A stretch of DNA of 64,000 nt from Actinocorallia longicatena (GCF_039534125.1 NZ_BAAAUV010000027.1:1-64000), one strand, 5' to 3'. Shown: positions 8,839 through 17,273, counted from the stretch's first letter. Program-made: numbers and translations. The notes: generated from the sequence alone by a model not told the origin.

Positions 8839-9288
8839 ATGGCACTCGCTCTCGACAGCGCCTTCGGCGACGTGCTGGGCGACAACACCCTCGCGATCGT
8901 CGCCTACGCGCTGGTCGGCCTGGTCCTGTTCGTCGTCGGCTTCTACGTCATCGACCTGGCCACACCGGGCCACCTGGTCTCGGTGATCCGGCACGAGCGC
9001 AACCCGAACGCCACCCTGCTCGCGACGGCCGCGATGATCTCGGTCGGCGTCATCGTCAGCGCCTCGATCTACGCCACGGACGCCGCCCTGGCCGAGGGCC
9101 TGATCGCGACGGCCGTCTACGGCATCGTGGGCATCCTCGCCCAGGTGCTGGCGATGCTGGTGTTCAACCTGCTGATCGGCCTGAAGATCAAAGACCTGTG
9201 CGGCGAGGCGGACCTGCAGCCGGGCACCTGGATGCTGGCCGTCACCTACGTGATGATCGGCCTCGTCACCGCGGTCAGCGTCATCTGA
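8839..9288 (+). CDS. DUF350 (YjfL-type) membrane protein
   Basis: A 149-residue integral membrane protein with four hydrophobic segments (about residues 19-42, 52-75, 85-108 and 128-148). Loops hold the DUF350 features: FYVIDLATPGHLVSVI near the first helix, RNPNA before the second and LKIKDLCGEA after the third. It has a strong AAAGGAG site and follows the ligase by 14 bp. DUF350, DUF1190 and GspS-like genes recur together (yjfL-yjfM-yjfC in E. coli). The 3' end overlaps the convergent DUF3046 gene by 8 bp. Confidence 0.85.
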   Translation: MALALDSAFGDVLGDNTLAIVAYALVGLVLFVVGFYVIDLATPGHLVSVIRHERNPNATLLATAAMISVGVIVSASIYATDAALAEGLIATAVYGIVGILAQVLAMLVFNLLIGLKIKDLCGEADLQPGTWMLAVTYVMIGLVTAVSVI

Positions 9289-9475
9289 TCCGGTCGGGGA
9301 CGTCGAAGGTGGCGCACACCGCGCGCCACACCGTCTTGGTGTCGACCCCGTCGGAGAGCGCCTGGGCGGCCGTGCGGCCGTCCAGGTCGGCGATGACATG
9401 GTCCTTCGCGACGCTCTCCGCGTAGTTCTCCCCGAACTGCTGATTCATCTTCGCCCAGAACGCCGTCAGCCTCAC
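9281..9475 (-). CDS. DUF3046 family protein
   Basis: A 64-residue protein that begins with GTG (VRLTAFWAKMNQQFG). It matches the small actinobacterial DUF3046 family throughout, including VAKDHVIADLDGRTAAQALSDG and VWRAVCATFDVP. The family has no known function and is usually found close to recA-recX. Here the four-gene ATP-grasp cassette separates it from recA, which suggests the cassette was inserted into an older recA-DUF3046 neighbourhood. Confidence 0.85.
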   Translation of the reverse strand: MRLTAFWAKMNQQFGENYAESVAKDHVIADLDGRTAAQALSDGVDTKTVWRAVCATFDVPDRIR

Positions 9476-9486
9476 GCCCGACAGTG

Positions 9487-9498
9487 TGTCAGCTGACA
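9487..9498. promoter_or_regulatory. 12-bp palindrome between divergent genes
   Basis: TGTCAGCTGACA is a perfect palindrome, 11 bp upstream of the DUF3046 start and 50 bp upstream of the rightward membrane-protein gene. It is flanked by a direct repeat of ACAGTG at 9481-9486 and 9496-9501. Its place in a short divergent intergenic region suggests an operator. Confidence 0.35.
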
Positions 9499-9548
9499 GT
9501 GGAACCGGCGAACGGCCGCGTCACTCTCATAGTGAGGAGGTGACGAAC

Positions 9549-10061
9549 ATGGCCCGCTCGAACTCGGACGGCGGATCCCTCTCCGGTGTCACGACTCTTT
9601 CCTTCCTGGTCCTCGTCGGCTGCCTGGTCTTCCTCACGGGGGACTTCAAGCACCGCGCCGAGGGCTATCAGGCCGTCACGAACGGCAAGGGCGTCGCGGG
9701 TTCGGTGACGGTCACCCGCTGTGGCTCCGGGCTTCTCGACGGCCACTGCGAGGGGACCTTCACCTCGGCCGACGGCTCCGTCGTCAGGACGGGCGTCCGG
9801 ATCAACGGCGCGGACGCCGCCGGTGTCGTCCGCGACGCCGTCATGTCGCCCGGCGGCTCGGTCTGGACGGCCTCCGGCCACCCCTGGATGCGCCCGTCGA
9901 TCGCCCTGCTGATCAGCCTGGCCCCCTTCGCGACGGGCTGGATGATCCTGGTCGCCTTCTTCCGCGGCGGCCTCCCCGGCATCCGTTCCCGCAGGCTGCT
10001 GGGCGACCAGAAGCGCTCGGCCGCCCAGGAAAGGGCCACCAGGATGGGCCGCGTCTACTGA
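9549..10061 (+). CDS. Two-pass membrane protein of unknown function
   Basis: A 170-residue protein. A first transmembrane helix (about residues 13-30, TTLSFLVLVGCLVFL) is followed by an extracytoplasmic domain of about 80 residues with two cysteines (VTRCGSG and DGHCEGTF). A second helix follows (about 118-140, IALLISLAPFATGWMILVAFF), then a basic cytoplasmic tail. The ATG at 9549 is preceded by a near-perfect GAGGAGGT. I do not recognise a named family. A hairpin lies 14 bp after the stop, so the gene is probably a single unit. Confidence 0.6.
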   Translation: MARSNSDGGSLSGVTTLSFLVLVGCLVFLTGDFKHRAEGYQAVTNGKGVAGSVTVTRCGSGLLDGHCEGTFTSADGSVVRTGVRINGADAAGVVRDAVMSPGGSVWTASGHPWMRPSIALLISLAPFATGWMILVAFFRGGLPGIRSRRLLGDQKRSAAQERATRMGRVY

Positions 10062-10075
10062 CCGGAAGTCCGTGA

Positions 10076-10103
10076 TCCGCACCCTGGTGGAAGGGGGTGC
10101 GGA
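10076..10103 (+). terminator. Hairpin terminator after the membrane-protein gene
   Basis: TCCGCACCC (10076-10084) pairs perfectly with GGGTGCGGA (10095-10103) across a 10-nt loop. It lies 14 bp downstream of the stop at 10061. It has no U-tract, as is common for actinobacterial terminators. Confidence 0.5.
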
Positions 10104-10306
10104 CACGCCCGCGAGTCATACGATCTTTGACTCGAGGTCACGCGCATGGAACCGCAGGTGACGGGTATCGGATGACCTGTACGGATCTCACGTATCGCCG
10201 GTGCTTTGCTTGCTCATGTCGGCGGTGCGGCTTACGGTGGCCGGAAAGTATGCGAATCGGTTACTTCCGCAGCTGCGGATTTCTATAGATCGGTGAGGTC
10301 TTCACC

Positions 10307-11830
10307 ATGGAGAGCGTCGTGATGGGAGCGGCGCTGCTCGTCTCTCTTCTGCTGCTCGCGTTCGTGGTGCTGCGCCGTCCTCACGGCAACGGCCGGGAGC
10401 CGTCGCCGGAACTTCTCGCGCAGGCCGAGGAACGGGCGATCCAGCAGGCGGAGGAGGTCACCGCCCAGGCCCGCAAGGAGCTGGAGGACGAGGCGCGCGC
10501 GCTCAAGGACGACGTGCGCGCGCTCCGGGAGGACCTCGAGCGCCGCGAGACCAGGCTGGCGGACCGCGAGCAGCGGCTCGACGAGGATCACCGGCGGGGT
10601 GAGGAGCGCGCCCAGCGCCTCACCGACCGGTCCAAGGAGCTCGCCGAGCGCGAGCTGGACGTCGCCAGGGCGGAGGAGCAGCGGACCAAGGTCCTCGAGC
10701 AGGCGGCCCAGCTGACCGCCGAGCAGGCCAAGGCCGAGCTGGTCGCCCAGATCCGCAACCAGGCCAAGCGCGAGGCGGCGCTGACCGTCCGGGAGATCGA
10801 GCAGACCGCCAGGGACGAGGGCGAGCAGCGCGCGCGCAAGATCGTCACCCTGGCCGTGCAGCGGGTCGCCAGCGAGCAGACCACCGAGTCGGTCGTGTCG
10901 GTGCTGCACCTGCCGCACGACGAGATGAAGGGCCGGATCATCGGCCGCGAGGGCCGCAACATCCGCGCGTTCGAGGCCGTCACCGGGGTCAACCTGATCA
11001 TCGACGACACTCCCGAGGCCGTGCTGCTCAGCTGCTTCGACCCGGTGCGGCGCGAGGTCGGGCGGCTCACCCTGGAGAAGCTCGTCCTGGACGGCCGGAT
11101 CCATCCGCACCGGATCGAGGAGATCTACGAGCGGAGCAAGACCGACGTGCAGACCCTGTGCGTCCGGGCCGGCGAGGACGCCCTGGTCGAACTGGGCATC
11201 ACCGAGATGCACCCCGATCTGGTGGCACTGCTCGGCCAGCTCCGCTACCGGACCTCCTACGGGCAGAACGTCCTCAAGCACCTGATCGAGTCCGCCCATC
11301 TCGGCGGGATCATGGCGGCGGAGCTGCGGCTGCCCGTCGAGGTCGTCAAGCGGTGCACGCTCCTGCACGACATCGGCAAGGCGCTCACCCACGAGGTCGA
11401 GGGCAGCCACGCCCTGATCGGAGCGGAGATCGCCCGCAGGTACGGCGAGCACGAGGACGTCGTCCACGCGATCGAGGCGCACCACAACGAGGTCGAGGTC
11501 AGGACCGTCGAGGCCGTCCTCACCCAGGCCGCCGACGCGATCAGCGGCGGGCGTCCGGGGGCGCGGCGGGAGTCCCTCGAGGCCTACGTGAAGCGGCTGG
11601 AACGCCTCGAGGAGATCGCCAAGAGCAACCACGAGGGCGTCGAGAAGGTCTTCGCGATGCAGGCGGGCCGCGAGATCCGCGTCATGGTCAAGCCCGAGGC
11701 CGTCGACGACATCCAGGCCCAGGTCATCGCCCGCGACATCGCCAAGCAGGTCGAGGACGAGCTCACCTACCCCGGCCAGATCCGCGTGACCGTGGTCCGC
11801 GAGAGCCGCTCCACCGAGTACGCCCGCTGA
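10307..11830 (+). CDS. rny: Ribonuclease Y
   Basis: Membrane-anchored endoribonuclease that starts mRNA decay. The 507-residue product has an N-terminal transmembrane helix (about 5-22) and a long charged coiled coil (about 30-190). A KH domain with IIGREGRNIRAFE lies near 211-223. The HD domain includes LLHDIGKAL near 352, then EIARRYGEHEDVVHAIEAHHNEVE. The C-terminal region ends in PGQIRVTVVRESRSTEYAR. Length and domain order are typical. The ATG at 10307 is preceded by GGTGAGG. The 245-bp upstream gap holds the previous gene's terminator and no convincing extra gene. Confidence 0.95.
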   Translation: MESVVMGAALLVSLLLLAFVVLRRPHGNGREPSPELLAQAEERAIQQAEEVTAQARKELEDEARALKDDVRALREDLERRETRLADREQRLDEDHRRGEERAQRLTDRSKELAERELDVARAEEQRTKVLEQAAQLTAEQAKAELVAQIRNQAKREAALTVREIEQTARDEGEQRARKIVTLAVQRVASEQTTESVVSVLHLPHDEMKGRIIGREGRNIRAFEAVTGVNLIIDDTPEAVLLSCFDPVRREVGRLTLEKLVLDGRIHPHRIEEIYERSKTDVQTLCVRAGEDALVELGITEMHPDLVALLGQLRYRTSYGQNVLKHLIESAHLGGIMAAELRLPVEVVKRCTLLHDIGKALTHEVEGSHALIGAEIARRYGEHEDVVHAIEAHHNEVEVRTVEAVLTQAADAISGGRPGARRESLEAYVKRLERLEEIAKSNHEGVEKVFAMQAGREIRVMVKPEAVDDIQAQVIARDIAKQVEDELTYPGQIRVTVVRESRSTEYAR

Positions 11831-11857
11831 TGTCGATGCGGGCGTAACCCGTTCGTC
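11831..11857 (+). promoter_or_regulatory. ECF42-type promoter before the MFS-DGPF-sigma operon
   Basis: TGTCGA at 11831-11836, 17 bp, then CGTC at 11854-11857. From memory, the motif reported for ECF42 sigma factors is TGTCGA in the -35 region and CG(A/T)C in the -10 region. The operon that follows ends in an ECF42-type sigma gene, so this is a candidate autoregulated promoter. The -35 hexamer touches the end of rny. Confidence 0.55.
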
Positions 11858-11904
11858 GTCCCTTCGGACGGCCCGCGAGGGGCCGTGATCGAAGGGACTC
11901 GGGC

Positions 11905-13326
11905 ATGTCGGCAACGGACGCCGCCCCGCGCAAGGGGTGGACGCTGGTCCTGGTCTCACTGGGACTTTTCATGAGCTCACTGGACACCCTCGTGGTGTCC
12001 ACCGCCGTGCCGGTGATCCGCCGTGACCTCGGCGCCTCACTGGCCGACCTGGAATGGACGGTCAACGGCTACAACCTCGCCTTCGCCTGCCTGCTGCTGA
12101 CCGGGGCCGCCCTCGGCGACCGGTTCGGGCGGCGCAGGATGTTCGTCCTCGGCACGCTGGGCTTCACCGCCGCCTCGGCCGCGGCCGCGCTGGCCCCCAC
12201 CATCGGCGCCCTGATCGCGGCGCGGGCCGTCCAGGGCGGGACGGCGGCGCTGGTCATGCCCCTGACGCTCACGCTGATCAGCGAGGCGTTCCCGGCGGAG
12301 AAGCGGGGCGCGGCGATCGGCCTGTGGGGCGGGATCTCCGGGCTCGGCGTCGCGGCGGGACCGGTCGTCGGCGGCGCGATCGCCGACGGGGCCGACTGGC
12401 GCTGGATCTTCTGGGTCAACGTGCCGATCGGCCTGGTGATCGCGCCCCTGGCGGCACGGTTCCTGACCGAGAGCCACGGCCCGCGCCCCCAGCTCGACCT
12501 TCTCGGCCTCGTCCTGGCGGCGGCCGGGCTCTTCGGCCTGACCTGGGGTCTCGTCCGCTCCGACACGGCCGGATGGGGGAGCGGCGAGGTGGCCGGATCG
12601 CTGGCCGCGGGCGTGGTCCTGGTCGGCCTCTTCCTGCTGTGGCAGCGCAGGGCCGCCTATCCGATGGTGCCGCCGCGGCTGTTCGGGTTCCGCGGGTTCG
12701 CCGCCGCCGACGGGGTGGTCTTCTTCACCTTCGCGTGCCTGTTCGGCTCGCTCTTCCTGCTGTCGCAGTTCTTCCAGGTCGGCCTCGGCCTGTCGCCGCT
12801 GGAGGCGGGGCTGCGGATCCTGCCGTGGACGGCGACCCCGATGCTGGTCGCCCCGGTCGTCGGGGCGCTCGCCGACCGGCACGGCAACCGGCCGTTCATG
12901 CTGGCCGGTGTGCTCATGCAGGCCGCGGGCCTGGCATGGGTCGCGCTGATCGTCTCGCCGGGAGTGTCCTACGGGTGGCTGTGCGCGGCGCTGGTCCTGG
13001 CCGGGGTGGGCATCTCGATGACGTTCCCGACGGTCGCGACCGAGGTCATGACGTCCGTGCCGCTGCGGGAGGCGGGCGTCGCCTCGGGGGTGAACAGCGC
13101 GATCCGCGAGGTCGGGGGCGTCTTCGGCGTCGCCCTGGCCGCGGTCGTGTTCGGTGCCCACGGCGGCTACGGCTCGCCGCGGGAGTTCACCGACGGGCTG
13201 GTCCCGGCGCTGTGGACCGCGGCGGGCCTGTCGGCGTGCGGCGCGGTCGCCGCGGCGTTCGTCCCCAGGCGCCTCCGGCGGCCCGCCGGGAATGTCGTAC
13301 GCGTTCCGCAGACTGTTGCCGACTGA
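11905..13326 (+). CDS. MFS drug efflux transporter, DHA2 (EmrB/QacA) family
   Basis: A 473-residue proton-driven exporter with about 14 transmembrane segments. Motif A is GDRFGRRRMFV near residue 72. LDTLVVSTAVPVIRRDL in helix 1 is the DHA2 motif D, and motif C-like GLGVAAGPVVGGAI lies near 149. The C-terminal tail is short and basic. The ATG at 11905 has GAAGGGAC upstream; this Shine-Dalgarno could pair with GTCCCTTC at 11858-11865. The gene is followed after 20 bp by a DGPF protein and an ECF sigma factor and probably shares their promoter. Substrate unknown. Confidence 0.85.
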   Translation: MSATDAAPRKGWTLVLVSLGLFMSSLDTLVVSTAVPVIRRDLGASLADLEWTVNGYNLAFACLLLTGAALGDRFGRRRMFVLGTLGFTAASAAAALAPTIGALIAARAVQGGTAALVMPLTLTLISEAFPAEKRGAAIGLWGGISGLGVAAGPVVGGAIADGADWRWIFWVNVPIGLVIAPLAARFLTESHGPRPQLDLLGLVLAAAGLFGLTWGLVRSDTAGWGSGEVAGSLAAGVVLVGLFLLWQRRAAYPMVPPRLFGFRGFAAADGVVFFTFACLFGSLFLLSQFFQVGLGLSPLEAGLRILPWTATPMLVAPVVGALADRHGNRPFMLAGVLMQAAGLAWVALIVSPGVSYGWLCAALVLAGVGISMTFPTVATEVMTSVPLREAGVASGVNSAIREVGGVFGVALAAVVFGAHGGYGSPREFTDGLVPALWTAAGLSACGAVAAAFVPRRLRRPAGNVVRVPQTVAD

Positions 13327-13346
13327 GCAAGGAAGGGACGAGAGCG

Positions 13347-13727
13347 ATGAGCCAGTACCTGATCCTCATCTACGACGACGAGGCCGCCTGGGACTCCGCG
13401 GACGAACGGTCGTCGGCGGACATGCTGGAGGGGCACTACGCCTTCGGCGCGCGGCACGAGAAGGACGTCGTGGGCGCCAACGCCCTGCAGCCCACCGCGA
13501 CGGCCACCTCGGTCCGTCCCGACGGGTCCGGCGGTTTCACCATCACCGACGGCCCGTTCGTCGAGACCAAGGAGGCCCTGGGCGGCTACTACCTCGTCGA
13601 GGCGCCCGACCTCGACGCCGCGATCGCCATGGCCCGGCAGATCCCCGTCTTCAGCGGGGGCCTGGAGATCAGGCCCATCCTGGTCCACACGACCACGGCG
13701 GGAACCGGCGGTGGAAACCGGCCGTGA
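13347..13727 (+). CDS. YCII/DGPF-domain protein
   Basis: A 126-residue YCII-related protein. It opens with SQYLILIYDDE and carries the hallmark ITDGPFVETKEALGGYYLVEAPDLDAAIAMARQIP near residues 70-104. Proteins of this type are the constant genomic partners of ECF42 sigma factors; their biochemical role is unknown. The stop overlaps the sigma-factor GTG by 3 bp, so the two are translationally coupled. GGAAGGGA precedes the ATG. Confidence 0.9.
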   Translation: MSQYLILIYDDEAAWDSADERSSADMLEGHYAFGARHEKDVVGANALQPTATATSVRPDGSGGFTITDGPFVETKEALGGYYLVEAPDLDAAIAMARQIPVFSGGLEIRPILVHTTTAGTGGGNRP

Positions 13728-14989
13728 CCGCCGAGACCGTGACCGCCGAAGCCGCGGTCGCGGACGCGCACCGTCGCGAGTGGGCCTTCGTGCTCGCCGC
13801 GACGGTGCGCGTCACCCGCGATCTGGACCTGGCCGAGGAGTGCGTGCAGGACGCCTACGCGAAGGCGCTGGAGAAATGGCCCGCCGACGGCGTTCCGGCC
13901 GCCCCGGGGGCGTGGCTGACGACCGTCGCCCGCAACCGCGCCCTCGACCTGGTCCGCAGGGACGCCACCCTGCGGCGGCGCCTTCCGCTGCTCGTCGTGG
14001 ACGCCCTGGGCGGGGAGGACCCCTTCACGGACGGGCCGGAGGACCCGTTCTGGGCGGGAGCCCCCGACGACAGGCTCCGGCTGATCTTCACCTGCTGCCA
14101 CCCGGCCCTGGCCATCGAGGCGCAGGTGGCCCTGACGCTCCGCCTGATCTGCGGCCTGACCACGGCCGAGGTCGCCCGCGCCTTCCTGGTGGGGGAGGCC
14201 ACGATGGCCGCCCGCATCACCCGGGCCAAGAAGAAGATCTCCACTGCCGGCATCCCCTACCGGGTGCCCTCGGCCGGGGAGCTCCCGGCCCGCACGCGGG
14301 CGGTCCTCGAGGTCGTCCACCTCATGTTCACCACCGGCCACACGGCTCCCGCCGGTGAACGGCTGCTGCGCGGCGACCTGATCGACCGCGCCCTCGACCT
14401 GACGCGCATGCTGAACTGCCTGCTCGGCACCGATCCCGAGGTGACGGGCCTGCTGGCGCTGATCCTGCTGACCGACGCCCGCCGCGGCTCCCGGCTGGAC
14501 GCCGAGGGCCGTCTCGTCCTGCTGGCCGACCAGGACCGCACCCGCTGGGACCACGACGCCATCGCCGAGGGCAGGGCCCTGGTCGAGGACGCCCTCCGCC
14601 GCTCCAGCCACCGCCTGCGCCGCAGGCCGGGCCGGTTCTCGCTGATGGCAGCGATCGCCGCCGTCCACACCGGGGAGACCACCGACTGGCACGAGCTCCT
14701 GGGCCTGTACGACCTCCTGCTCGAGACGTGGCCGTCCCCGGTGGTGGCCCTCAACCGGGCCGTCGCCCTCAGCTTCACCGACGGCCCGGGACCCGCCCTG
14801 GACGCCCTGACCCCGCTGCTGTCCGACCCGCGCCTGGCCTCCTACGGCTATCTCTCCGCCACCAGGGCCGATCTCCTCCGCCGCCTCGGCCGCCTCCCCG
14901 AGGCCCGGGACGCCTACGAGGAGGCCCTGCTCCTGACCGAGAACCAGCCGGAACGGGCCTTCCTCGCCGAACGCCTCGAAGCCCTGTGA
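13724..14989 (+). CDS. ECF42-type RNA polymerase sigma factor with TPR-like C-terminal extension
   Basis: A 421-residue sigma factor. Region 2 includes TRDLDLAEECVQDAYAKALEKWP and WLTTVARNRALDLVRR (about residues 24-75). Region 4 is QVALTLRLICGLTTAEVARAFLVGEATMAARITRAKKKI (about 134-172). The remaining roughly 240 residues form a helical extension with TPR-like repeats (for example LNRAVALSFTDGPGPALDAL and GRLPEARDAYEEALLLTENQPERAFLAERL). This plan, plus the DGPF gene immediately upstream, defines ECF42; the extension is needed for activity in studied members and no anti-sigma gene is present. The GTG at 13724 overlaps the DGPF stop; a second in-frame GTG lies at 13739. Confidence 0.9.
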   Translation: MTAETVTAEAAVADAHRREWAFVLAATVRVTRDLDLAEECVQDAYAKALEKWPADGVPAAPGAWLTTVARNRALDLVRRDATLRRRLPLLVVDALGGEDPFTDGPEDPFWAGAPDDRLRLIFTCCHPALAIEAQVALTLRLICGLTTAEVARAFLVGEATMAARITRAKKKISTAGIPYRVPSAGELPARTRAVLEVVHLMFTTGHTAPAGERLLRGDLIDRALDLTRMLNCLLGTDPEVTGLLALILLTDARRGSRLDAEGRLVLLADQDRTRWDHDAIAEGRALVEDALRRSSHRLRRRPGRFSLMAAIAAVHTGETTDWHELLGLYDLLLETWPSPVVALNRAVALSFTDGPGPALDALTPLLSDPRLASYGYLSATRADLLRRLGRLPEARDAYEEALLLTENQPERAFLAERLEAL

Positions 14990-15015
14990 ACGCGTCCCTT
15001 CGCCGGGCGGTCCGG

Positions 15016-17154
15016 TCAGGCCGCCAGGTGCTGACGCTCGGCCGGGCCGCCGAGCGACTCGCCCTCGATGTCGAGGTCGGGCAGGGCCCGGTCGAGACGG
15101 CGCGGCAGCCACCAGGCGGCCTTGCCGAGCAGCGACATGAGGGCGGGCACGAGGGTCATGCGGACGACGAAGGCGTCGATGAACACCCCGACGGCCAGCG
15201 CGAACCCGATGGACTTGACGACCGGATCGGGGGCGAGCATGAACCCGGCGAACACCGAGATCATGATGAGGGCCGCCGCGGTGACGACACGGGCGTTGTG
15301 GCCGAGCCCGCCGACCACGGCCCGCTCGGGCGAGGCGCCGTGGACGAAGTCCTCGCGCATGCGGGAGACGAGGAAGACCTCGTAGTCCATGGCGAGGCCG
15401 AACAGGATGCCGATGAGCAGGACGGGCAGGAAGCTGACCAGCGGCCCGGTCGTGTCGAGCCCGACGAGCCCGGCGAGGTGGCCCTCCTGGAAGACCGCGA
15501 CGGTGACGCCGAAGGTCGCCCCGACCGTCAGCAGGAACCCCGCCGCCGCCTTGAGCGGTACGAGGATCGAGCGGAACACGAGCATGAGCAGCAGGACCGA
15601 CAGGCCGACGACGAGCAGCAGGTAGACCGGGAGGGCGTCGGCGAGCTTCTCGGAGACGTCGATCCCGACGGCGGTGGCACCGGTGAGGGCGACGTCGGCG
15701 CCGTCGATGCCGGAGACCGCGCCGCGGATGGCGTGGACGGTCCGTTCCGTGGCCGCGGAGTCGGGGCCGTCCTGCGGGATGATCGGCACGAGGGCGGTGG
15801 TCCCGGCGCCGTTGAGCTGCGGCGGGGCCACCGCGAGCACGCCGTCGACGGACTTGATCACGTCGCCCGCCTCGGTCGCGGCGGCCGTGGTCGCGGCGCG
15901 GTCGTCGCCGGTCACGACGGCGATGAGCCTGCCGTTGAAGCCGGCGCCGAACCCCTCGCTGATCAGGTCGTAGGCCTGGCGCTGGGGCGAGTCCTGGGAC
16001 TGGCTGCCGGCGTCGGGGAGGGCCAGGCGCATGTCGGTGACGGGCAGCGCGAGCGCTCCCAGGCCGACCAGCCCGGCGATCAGGACGGGGATCCGGTGGC
16101 GCAGGACCAGGCGGCCCCACCGGAACCCGAACGCCTCCCGGCCCGCGGCGCTCTTCTCCTTGCGGTCCCTGCGGTGCAGGACCCGGTCGCCCGCGAAGCC
16201 GAGGACTGCGGGCAGCAGGGTGAGGGCGACCAGGACGGCGATGGCGATGGTGGCCGCGGCGGCCAGGCCCATGGCGGTCAGGAACGGGATGCCGACGACC
16301 GACAGGCCGGCCAGCGCGATGACGACGGTGATGCCGGCGAAGACCACGGCGGAGCCCGCGGTGCCGACGGCGCGCCCGGCGGCCTCCCGTGCCTCGAGAC
16401 CGTCGGCGAGGTATTGCCGGTAGCGGGAGGTGATGAACAGCGAGTAGTCGATGCCGACGGCCAGGCCGAGCATCAGCGCGACGGTCGGGGCGGCCGAGTT
16501 CAGCTCGACCACGGAGCTGAGCGAGTACAGCCCCGCCATGCCCGCGGCGACCCCGATCAGCGCGTTGACCAGGGTCATCCCGGCCGCGGCGAGGGAACCG
16601 AAGGTGATGACCAGGACGACCGCGGCGACCAGCACGCCCAGGGCCTCGGTGGCACCGCCCTCGGCCTTCCCGTCGGCGGCGTCCCCGCCGTGCTCGACGC
16701 GCAGCCCGTCGGCGCTCTCGCCGACCTTCAGGTACGCCTCGTGCTGGGCGGCGGTGAGATCGGCCTTCGCCGCCTCGAACTGCACCTGGACCAGGGCGTA
16801 GCGGCCGTCCGCCGACACCGCCTTCGAGGTGAACGGATCGGTCGCGGCCAGCACGCCGGGAACGGCCTTGGCCTCGGCGACGATCGGAGCCACCCGCTCC
16901 GCGGTCAGTGTGGAGCCGTCCGGCGCGGCGACGACGATCGTCCCGGTGGCTCCGCCGGCCTGCGGAAAGTCACGTTCCACTGTGGTCATGGCCCGGTAGG
17001 ACTCCGTGCCCGGCATGGAGAACTCACTGCTGGAGGGCCCCTTGAAGGCCAGCGCGGCCCCGCCGAGCACCGCCAGCAGCAGCATCCAGGCGGCCAGCAC
17101 CCGCCCCCGGCGATGGAAGGAGAACCGGCCCAATCGGTACAGCAACGCGGCCAT
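15016..17154 (-). CDS. MMPL family RND transporter
   Basis: A 712-residue membrane protein of the MMPL branch of the RND superfamily, which exports lipids or hydrophobic compounds. The first transmembrane helix (about 19-37) is followed by a periplasmic domain. A block of helices carries the MMPL motif AVGIDYSLFITSRYRQYLADG near residue 235, and a second periplasmic domain follows. The final helix block carries FGLAMDYEVFLVSRMREDFVHG near 585. Length fits the family. It lies downstream of a TetR regulator on the same strand after 119 bp and is likely its target. It converges with the ECF42 gene, 26 bp apart. Confidence 0.92.
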   Translation of the reverse strand: MAALLYRLGRFSFHRRGRVLAAWMLLLAVLGGAALAFKGPSSSEFSMPGTESYRAMTTVERDFPQAGGATGTIVVAAPDGSTLTAERVAPIVAEAKAVPGVLAATDPFTSKAVSADGRYALVQVQFEAAKADLTAAQHEAYLKVGESADGLRVEHGGDAADGKAEGGATEALGVLVAAVVLVITFGSLAAAGMTLVNALIGVAAGMAGLYSLSSVVELNSAAPTVALMLGLAVGIDYSLFITSRYRQYLADGLEAREAAGRAVGTAGSAVVFAGITVVIALAGLSVVGIPFLTAMGLAAAATIAIAVLVALTLLPAVLGFAGDRVLHRRDRKEKSAAGREAFGFRWGRLVLRHRIPVLIAGLVGLGALALPVTDMRLALPDAGSQSQDSPQRQAYDLISEGFGAGFNGRLIAVVTGDDRAATTAAATEAGDVIKSVDGVLAVAPPQLNGAGTTALVPIIPQDGPDSAATERTVHAIRGAVSGIDGADVALTGATAVGIDVSEKLADALPVYLLLVVGLSVLLLMLVFRSILVPLKAAAGFLLTVGATFGVTVAVFQEGHLAGLVGLDTTGPLVSFLPVLLIGILFGLAMDYEVFLVSRMREDFVHGASPERAVVGGLGHNARVVTAAALIMISVFAGFMLAPDPVVKSIGFALAVGVFIDAFVVRMTLVPALMSLLGKAAWWLPRRLDRALPDLDIEGESLGGPAERQHLAA

Positions 17155-17229
17155 CTGTGCGAACGCCCTTCATAGTGGATCGAAAATCGAGGGCACGGCG
17201 AAACAGGCCCCACGGCGCGCGCGGGCCTC

Positions 17230-17263
17230 CTCGTTCGTGCGGATTACTCGTTCGTGCGGATTA
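17230..17263. repeat. 17-bp perfect tandem duplication
   Basis: CTCGTTCGTGCGGATTA occurs twice back to back, at 17230-17246 and 17247-17263. It lies in the gap between the tetR stop (17274) and the MMPL start (17154). It could be a recent slippage duplication or a doubled protein-binding site upstream of the transporter gene. Confidence 0.6.
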
Positions 17264-17273
17264 CGGGACGGTC

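Noticed and set aside
10097..10288. A 63-codon Cys/Arg-rich frame upstream of rny
   Set aside because: No ribosome binding site, it starts inside the terminator hairpin and lacks the usual third-position GC bias.
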